From Chryseobacterium sp. VAUSW3 (GTDB lineage: Bacteria; Bacteroidota; Bacteroidia; Flavobacteriales; Weeksellaceae), in the NCBI RefSeq assembly GCF_002205795.1, contig NZ_NIUY01000002.1:248001-312000 (forward strand): a stretch of DNA of 64,000 nt, read 5' to 3'. The position numbers were made by a program, and so were the translations under genes. Shown here one piece after another: positions 63,970 to 64,000 of this stretch; the stretch's first letter is position 1, and every line of letters starts with the position of its first letter. The notes beneath the pieces are model-generated. The model was not told the origin of the DNA, did not search any database, and saw nothing but the letters and a program-made list of their open reading frames with translations.

Positions 63970-64000
63970 AAAAGTTTAAAAGTTTATATTTCTGATTAAT

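Overview
The window looks like chromosomal DNA of a flavobacterium, most likely the Chryseobacterium/Kaistella branch of the Weeksellaceae (inference). The evidence is moderate-to-low GC, Bacteroidetes-type promoters (TTTG about 16-20 bp before TAnnTTTG), a type IX secretion (T9SS) type-B C-terminal domain, a monomeric NADP isocitrate dehydrogenase, and a mevalonate kinase beside a UbiA prenyltransferase. No prophage, CRISPR array or complete insertion sequence was seen.

Layout. 1-17 kb (+ strand): M20 dipeptidase, SDR oxidoreductase, EtfBA, an orphan sensor kinase, bifunctional nuclease and nucleoside permease, thiolase, an Atg22/UMF1-type MFS protein, mevalonate kinase/UbiA/pseudouridine synthase, and an ECF sigma factor with a membrane partner. 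Monomeric isocitrate dehydrogenase faces the other way. 17-24 kb: thiol peroxidase, DUF763, and a run of small proteins (cupin, four SRPBCC/AHSA1 proteins, a lipoprotein, DUF1801, double VOC), then a membrane-anchored J protein and an unlisted 50-aa Cys/Lys-rich protein. 24-43 kb: glycine decarboxylase, a T9SS-cargo-like gene broken by an amber codon, dGTPase, SPFH protein, small envelope proteins, an APC permease, a 1199-aa T9SS type-B protein, a TPR/beta-barrel pair and tRNA-Arg(TCG). 43-46 kb (- strand): a nitroreductase-ohrR-ohr operon with a clear operator, a transaldolase-like gene and an unknown gene.

46-57 kb (- strand) is the most unusual block and reads as one short-chain carboxylate (acetate/propionate) module. 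It holds an IS1 InsA-like zinc-ribbon/HTH protein framed by 35-bp inverted repeats, a porin, an MHS-type transporter, two small membrane proteins, a sodium/solute-symporter-STAC-histidine kinase of the CbrA/CrbS type, a receiver-only response regulator, a PrpE-like ligase, a Flavo-1-like structured RNA and acetyl-CoA synthetase.

57-64 kb: pyrB-carA-carB, then a convergent azurin lipoprotein. pyrB has a full attenuator layout: a promoter, a 24-codon leader ORF that begins almost at the transcript start, a U-rich stretch, and a terminator hairpin that overlaps the leader stop codon. Between carA and carB lies a four-helix-bundle gene broken by an in-frame TAA and bounded by paired 16-bp repeats in inverted orientation.

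The best candidates for undescribed biology are the pyrB leader, the InsA-like regulator with its inverted sites, and the broken repeat-bounded cassette inside the carAB operon. Everything here was read by eye; no database search was run.
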